From NCBI RefSeq assembly GCF_004364245.1, contig NZ_SOAV01000008.1, positions 332,665-396,664 of the forward strand: DNA of 64,000 nucleotides, written 5' to 3'. Below, in pieces: positions 60,547 through 64,000 of the stretch; the stretch's first letter is position 1, and each line of letters starts with the position of its first letter. Under the pieces are notes generated by a model. That model saw nothing but the letters and a program-made list of their open reading frames with translations. It searched no databases and was not told the DNA's origin. The position numbers were made by a program, and so were the translations under genes. This DNA is from Streptomyces sp. BK208 (GTDB taxonomy: Bacteria; Actinomycetota; Actinomycetes; Streptomycetales; Streptomycetaceae).

Positions 60547-60680
60547 TCGACTTCAGCAAGGCACCTCGATGCGGTAGCAGGGCTCGGGCAGCGCAAGGCC
60601 GCGCTGTCCGGGCCCTGCGTCGCGTCCGCCGCCACCAGTCCTCGTAGGATCACGAGCGATCCGAGAACCCAGGAGCCCTC

Positions 60681-61892
60681 TTGAAGACGATCGACGAACT
60701 GCTCTCCGAAGGCGTCGCGGGCAAGCGCGTCTTCGTCCGCGCCGACCTGAACGTCCCGCTGGACGGCACCACCATCACCGACGACGGCCGCATCCGCGCC
60801 GTAGTGCCCACCGTCAAGGCCCTGGCCGACGCGGGCGCCCGCGTGATCGTCGCCTCGCACCTGGGCCGCCCCAAGGGCGCCCCGGACCCCGCCTTCTCCC
60901 TCGCGCCGGCCGCCGCCCGTCTCGGTGAACTGCTCGGCGCCGACGTCGCCTTCGCCGAGGACACGGTCGGCACCTCCGCCGAGGCCGTCGTCTCCGGCCT
61001 CGCCGACGGCCAGGTCGCCGTCATCGAGAACCTGCGCTTCAACGCGGGCGAGACCAGCAAGGACGACGCCGAGCGCGCCGCCTTCGCCGACAAGCTGGCC
61101 GGCCTCGCGGACGTCTACGTCGGTGACGGCTTCGGCGCGGTGCACCGCAAGCACGCGTCCGTCTTCGACCTGCCGAAGCGGCTCCCGCACTACGCCGGGT
61201 ACCTCATCGCCACCGAGGTCGGCGTCCTGAAGAAGCTGACCGACGACGTGCAGCGCCCGTACGTGGTCGCCCTCGGCGGCGCCAAGGTCTCCGACAAGCT
61301 CGCCGTCATCGACCAGCTGCTCGGCAAGGCCGACCGGCTCCTCATCGGCGGCGGCATGGCGTACACCTTCCTCAAGGCCAAGGGGTACGAGGTCGGCATC
61401 TCCCTGCTCCAGGAGGACCAGGTCCCGGCGGTCAAGGAGTACATCGAGCGCGCCGAGAAGAACGGCGTCGAGCTGGTCCTGCCGGTCGACGTCCTGGTCG
61501 CCTCCGAGTTCCCGGACCTGAAGACGAAGGCCCCGGCCAACCCCACCACCGTCGCCGCGGACGCCATCCCGGCCGACCAGGAGGGTCTGGACATCGGTCC
61601 CGAGACCCGCAAGCTGTACGCATCGAAGCTCGCCGACGCCGCCACCGTCTTCTGGAACGGCCCCATGGGCGTCTTCGAGCACCCCGACTACGCCGAGGGC
61701 ACCAAAGCGGTCGCCCAGGCCCTCGTCGACGCCCCGGGCTTCTCCGTGGTCGGCGGCGGCGACTCCGCCGCGGCCGTGCGCACGCTCGGTTTCGACGAGA
61801 ACGCATTCGGCCACATCTCGACCGGCGGCGGCGCCTCCCTCGAATACCTCGAGGGCAAGACGCTCCCCGGCCTCGCCGCACTGGAGGACTGA
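60681..61892 (+). CDS. pgk: Phosphoglycerate kinase
   Basis: Glycolytic ATP-forming enzyme, 403 residues. The signature RVFVRADLNVPLDG is at about 15-28, substrate-binding residues in VASHLGRPKG, VIENLRFNAGE and GDGFGAVHRKHAS. The C-terminal nucleotide domain has ALGGAKVSDKLAVIDQLLGK and the loop VVGGGDSAAAV, and ends STGGGASLEYLEGKTLPGLA. The start codon is TTG (60681), supported by AGGAGCCC upstream and by the conserved beginning MKTIDELL. tpiA follows after 5 nt, so they form an operon. Confidence 0.98.
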   Translation: MKTIDELLSEGVAGKRVFVRADLNVPLDGTTITDDGRIRAVVPTVKALADAGARVIVASHLGRPKGAPDPAFSLAPAAARLGELLGADVAFAEDTVGTSAEAVVSGLADGQVAVIENLRFNAGETSKDDAERAAFADKLAGLADVYVGDGFGAVHRKHASVFDLPKRLPHYAGYLIATEVGVLKKLTDDVQRPYVVALGGAKVSDKLAVIDQLLGKADRLLIGGGMAYTFLKAKGYEVGISLLQEDQVPAVKEYIERAEKNGVELVLPVDVLVASEFPDLKTKAPANPTTVAADAIPADQEGLDIGPETRKLYASKLADAATVFWNGPMGVFEHPDYAEGTKAVAQALVDAPGFSVVGGGDSAAAVRTLGFDENAFGHISTGGGASLEYLEGKTLPGLAALED

Positions 61893-61897
61893 CCCCG

Positions 61898-62674
61898 ATG
61901 ACCACCCGCACGCCGCTGATGGCGGGCAACTGGAAGATGAACCTCAACCACCTCGAGGCCATCGCCCACGTCCAGAAGCTCGCCTTCGCCCTCGCGGACA
62001 AGGACTACGACGCCGTCGAGGTCGCCGTCCTCGCCCCCTTCACCGACCTGCGCTCCGTGCAGACCCTGGTCGACGGGGACAAGCTCAAGATCAAGTACGG
62101 CGCCCAGGACGTCTCCGCGCACGACGGCGGCGCCTACACCGGCGAGATCTCGGGCCCGATGCTGGCCAAGCTGAAGTGCGCCTTCGTGGCCGTCGGCCAC
62201 TCCGAGCGCCGGCAGTACCACGCCGAGACCGACGAGATCGTCAACGCCAAGGTCAAGGCGGCCTACAAGCACGGCCTGACCCCGATCCTGTGCGTCGGCG
62301 AGGAGCTGGACGTCCGTGAGGCGGGCAACCACGTCGCCCACACCCTCGCCCAGGTCGAGGGCGGCCTGAAGGACGTCCCGGCCGAACAGGCCGAGACCGT
62401 CGTGATCGCCTACGAGCCCGTGTGGGCCATCGGCACCGGCAAGGTCTGCGGCGCCGACGACGCCCAGGAGGTCTGCGCGGCGATCCGCGGCAAGCTCGCC
62501 GAGCTGTACTCCCAGGAGCTGGCCGACCGGGTCCGCATCCAGTACGGCGGCTCCGTCAAGTCCGGGAACGTCGCCGAGATCATGGCGAAGCCCGACATCG
62601 ACGGCGCCCTGGTCGGCGGTGCCTCGCTGGACGCGGACGAGTTCGTCAAGATCGTCCGCTTCCGCGACCAGTAG
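61898..62674 (+). CDS. tpiA: Triosephosphate isomerase
   Basis: Interconverts dihydroxyacetone phosphate and glyceraldehyde 3-phosphate; 258 residues, TIM barrel. Active site: Asn/Lys in LMAGNWKMNLNH, the electrophilic His in FVAVGHSERRQY, catalytic Glu in VIAYEPVWAIGTGK and the phosphate loop QYGGSVKSGN. The ribosome site (GGAGGAC) is inside the end of pgk. Two hairpins (62682-62705 and 62741-62775) follow the stop. Confidence 0.98.
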   Translation: MTTRTPLMAGNWKMNLNHLEAIAHVQKLAFALADKDYDAVEVAVLAPFTDLRSVQTLVDGDKLKIKYGAQDVSAHDGGAYTGEISGPMLAKLKCAFVAVGHSERRQYHAETDEIVNAKVKAAYKHGLTPILCVGEELDVREAGNHVAHTLAQVEGGLKDVPAEQAETVVIAYEPVWAIGTGKVCGADDAQEVCAAIRGKLAELYSQELADRVRIQYGGSVKSGNVAEIMAKPDIDGALVGGASLDADEFVKIVRFRDQ

Positions 62675-62681
62675 CCGACAC

Positions 62682-62705
62682 CTGGTCGAGAGGCAGATCG
62701 ACCAG
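62682..62705 (+). terminator. Hairpin after tpiA
   Basis: An 8-bp stem CTGGTCGA (62682-62689) with TCGACCAG (62698-62705), 8-nt loop, starting 8 nt after the tpiA stop. A moderate terminator or processing site that would separate pgk-tpiA from secG. Confidence 0.5.
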
Positions 62706-62740
62706 TGAGTATGCGCTAGCGGCGATACGTCGTACCCTTG

Positions 62741-62775
62741 CGGGGGCATGGTGGCCCGCTGTCACCGTGCCCCCG
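62741..62775 (+). promoter_or_regulatory. Stem-loop in the secG leader
   Basis: CGGGGGCA (62741-62748) pairs with TGCCCCCG (62768-62775), extended inside by GGTG (62750-62753) with CACC (62763-62766). It ends 34 nt before the secG start and could be a second terminator of tpiA or an attenuator for secG. Confidence 0.45.
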
Positions 62776-62809
62776 TCGTCCATCCGAATCCGAGGAAGTT
62801 GGTCCAGCC

Positions 62810-63046
62810 GTGGTTTTGGGGTTCTCGATCGCCCTGATCGTCTTCAGCGCGCTGCTGATGCTGCTGGTGCTGATGCACAAGGGGAAGGGCGGCGGCCTCT
62901 CCGACATGTTCGGTGGCGGCATGCAGTCCTCCGTCGGCGGCTCCTCGGTCGCCGAGCGCAACCTCGACCGGATCACCGTCGTGGTCGGTCTGTGCTGGTT
63001 CGCGTGCATCATGGTGCTCGGCCTGCTCATGAAGGCCAACAACTGA
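62810..63046 (+). CDS. secG: Preprotein translocase subunit SecG
   Basis: Small subunit of the SecYEG channel, 78 residues, normal length. Two membrane helices: VVLGFSIALIVFSALLMLLV and DRITVVVGLCWFACIMVLGL. Between them is the conserved cytoplasmic loop HKGKGGGLSDMFGGGMQSS. Start GTG 62810; an in-frame extension upstream to 62738 runs through the leader stem-loop and is unlikely. Conserved position between tpiA and the rbpA-like gene in Streptomyces. Confidence 0.95.
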   Translation: MVLGFSIALIVFSALLMLLVLMHKGKGGGLSDMFGGGMQSSVGGSSVAERNLDRITVVVGLCWFACIMVLGLLMKANN

Positions 63047-63082
63047 CCGGTCGCACCGCCCCGCCACACACTTGTGCACGTA

Positions 63083-63131
63083 AAGCCCCATGTTCGGTAC
63101 GCGCCTCACGGCGCCGCCTATCATGGGGCTT
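63083..63131 (+). terminator. Inverted repeat after secG
   Basis: AAGCCCCATG (63083-63092) with CATGGGGCTT (63122-63131), 10-bp stem around a 29-nt GC-rich loop, ending in TTGCG. It lies 37 nt after the secG stop. Confidence 0.5.
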
Positions 63132-63259
63132 GCGTCTGCGCATCGGAGCTTGTAACTCCAATCACTGGACGCGCGTTGGGCCTTACGTAGACTGAGGCGC
63201 TCGCAGTGAAGCGAAACGCCGACTCGCTTTGCGGCACCATCACGCAGGGAGTTACGACC

Positions 63260-63595
63260 GTGGCAAGTGGCAACGCGATCCGGGGGAGCCGGGTCGGGGC
63301 GGGGCCGATGGGCGAGGCCGAGCGCGGCGAGTCCGCGCCGCGTCTGCGCATCTCCTTCTGGTGCTCCAACGGACACGAGACACAGCCGAGCTTCGCGAGC
63401 GACGCCCAGGTCCCGGAGACCTGGGACTGCCCGCGCTGCGGCTTCCCCGCCGGACAGGACCGGGACAACCCGCCGGACCCGCCGCGCACCGAGCCCTACA
63501 AGACGCACCTCGCCTACGTGCGCGAGCGCCGCAGCGACGCGGACGGCGAGGCCATCCTCGCCGAGGCCCTGGCCAAACTGCGCGGCGAGATCTAG
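63260..63595 (+). CDS. RbpA-family RNA polymerase-binding protein paralogue
   Basis: A 111-residue protein of the RbpA family. An N-terminal tail contains ASGNAIRGSRVGAGPMGEAE. The core domain has SFWCSNGHETQPSFASDAQV and ETWDCPRCGFPAG, giving Cys/His residues for a possible zinc site. The C-terminal sigma-interaction-like helix is YKTHLAYVRERRSDADGEAI. RbpA binds RNA polymerase and the principal sigma factor; the classical Streptomyces rpbA is elsewhere (SCO1421 in S. coelicolor, from memory), so this is a second family member of unclear role. Start GTG 63260 with GGGAG upstream. Confidence 0.88.
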   Translation: MASGNAIRGSRVGAGPMGEAERGESAPRLRISFWCSNGHETQPSFASDAQVPETWDCPRCGFPAGQDRDNPPDPPRTEPYKTHLAYVRERRSDADGEAILAEALAKLRGEI

Positions 63596-63695
63596 TCCGT
63601 TCTCCGTCGGACGCCTTCACCCTGATCATCTAGGTTGGAACAGCTGTACAGCCGGGACAGCTGGGACACCCCAAGGAAGAAGGCTGACGTCCGAC

Positions 63696-64000
63696 ATGAA
63701 CGCAGACGGCCGCACCAGGCTCCACCAGACGCCCGAATGGGCCGCGCTGGCCAAGCACCGCGAGCAGCTCGGCGACGTGCGGCTGCGCGAGCTGTTCGCC
63801 GCCGACCCGGGGCGCGGCACCGGCTGGACGCTCCGGGTGGGGGACCTGTACGTCGACCACTCCAAGCACCTCGTCACCGACGAGACCCTGCGGCTGCTGC
63901 GTCAACTGGCCGCCGCGACCGACGTGTTCGGGCTGCGGGACGCGATGTTCCGCGGTGAGCGGATCAACATCACCGAGGACCGGGCGGTGCTGCACACCGC
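63696..64000 (+). CDS. pgi: Glucose-6-phosphate isomerase (N-terminal part)
   Basis: First 101 codons of the glycolytic isomerase, interconverting glucose 6-phosphate and fructose 6-phosphate; the gene leaves the window at the right edge. The N-terminus NADGRTRLHQTPEWAALAKH, then LRVGDLYVDHSKHLVTDETL and FRGERINITEDRAVLHT, are typical; the last segment is the start of the active-site region. ATG 63696 has AAGGAAGAAGG upstream. With gap, pgk and tpiA it makes this end a glycolysis cluster. Confidence 0.95.
   Translation, partial: MNADGRTRLHQTPEWAALAKHREQLGDVRLRELFAADPGRGTGWTLRVGDLYVDHSKHLVTDETLRLLRQLAAATDVFGLRDAMFRGERINITEDRAVLHT

Noticed and set aside
60641..60662. CTCGT-N6-ACGAG and GGATC-N6-GATCC dyads at the pgk promoter
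   Set aside because: Short 5-bp arms overlapping a -10-like box; too weak to call an operator without conservation data.

Overview
The window is high-GC actinobacterial DNA, almost certainly from a Streptomyces chromosome core. Proteins such as AroQ, RpsA, WhiA, UvrB and the RbpA-like protein look near-identical to what I remember of S. coelicolor. The gene order (pgi, rbpA-like, secG, tpiA, pgk, gap, whiA, rapZ, uvrC, uvrA, aroQ, uvrB, rpsA, polA) runs as in that genome but reversed. These comparisons are from memory, not from a search.

Layout. 1-4.7 kb: a partial molybdopterin oxidoreductase divergent from polA. 4.7-11.6 kb: small lineage-specific proteins, a secreted lytic transglycosylase, the HrpB helicase and a methyltransferase. 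11.7-15.6 kb: rpsA, a PAC2 protein, coaE and a TPR protein. 15.6-23.5 kb: housekeeping and accessory genes (DoxX-like, S4 RNA-binding, family 5 uracil-DNA glycosylase, proline iminopeptidase, a GNAT acetyltransferase coupled to an internally deleted RidA, nucleotidyltransferase, FUSC transporter, DUF899). 23.6-26.5 kb: a WhiJ/AbaA-type regulatory cluster (RsbW-like ATPase, XRE-DUF5753 regulator, DUF397 protein) with many inverted and direct repeats. 26.7-32.2 kb: a kinase-like protein without a P-loop, a methyltransferase, psuG-psuK, a VOC protein, ogt and a secreted GlpQ-type phosphodiesterase. 32.4-41.6 kb: an MHYT sensor, uvrB, a Ter gene group (terD, a TerD-FtsK-like fusion, terC behind a candidate manganese riboswitch), a Ca2+/H+ antiporter and aroQ. 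42-50.5 kb: a metallo-beta-lactamase-fold hydrolase, a mycothiol-dependent-isomerase-like protein, uvrA, a LacI regulator with a sugar kinase, a Tat-lipoprotein Rieske protein and an HTH protein. 50.9-56.1 kb: the coupled uvrC-rapZ-yvcK-whiA operon. 56.3-59.3 kb: a secreted M14 carboxypeptidase. 59.5-64 kb: gap, pgk, tpiA, secG, an rbpA paralogue and the start of pgi.

Main theme: DNA repair under one promoter code. Five repair genes (polA, ogt, uvrB, uvrA, uvrC) and the terD gene each carry, directly upstream, an exact or near match to the LexA-independent actinobacterial DNA-damage promoter motif (RecA-NDp/PafBC type, TTGTCRGTG-N8-TANNNT). In polA, ogt, uvrB and uvrC the motif is 6-7 nt from the start codon, so the transcripts should be leaderless, which also fixes the start codons. 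Its presence at terD suggests that part of the Ter stress locus belongs to the same damage regulon. A short distance downstream, terC has a promoter and a leader that fit the yybP-ykoY Mn2+ riboswitch (5' and 3' closing strands, GGGGAGTA, CGTCAATAC).
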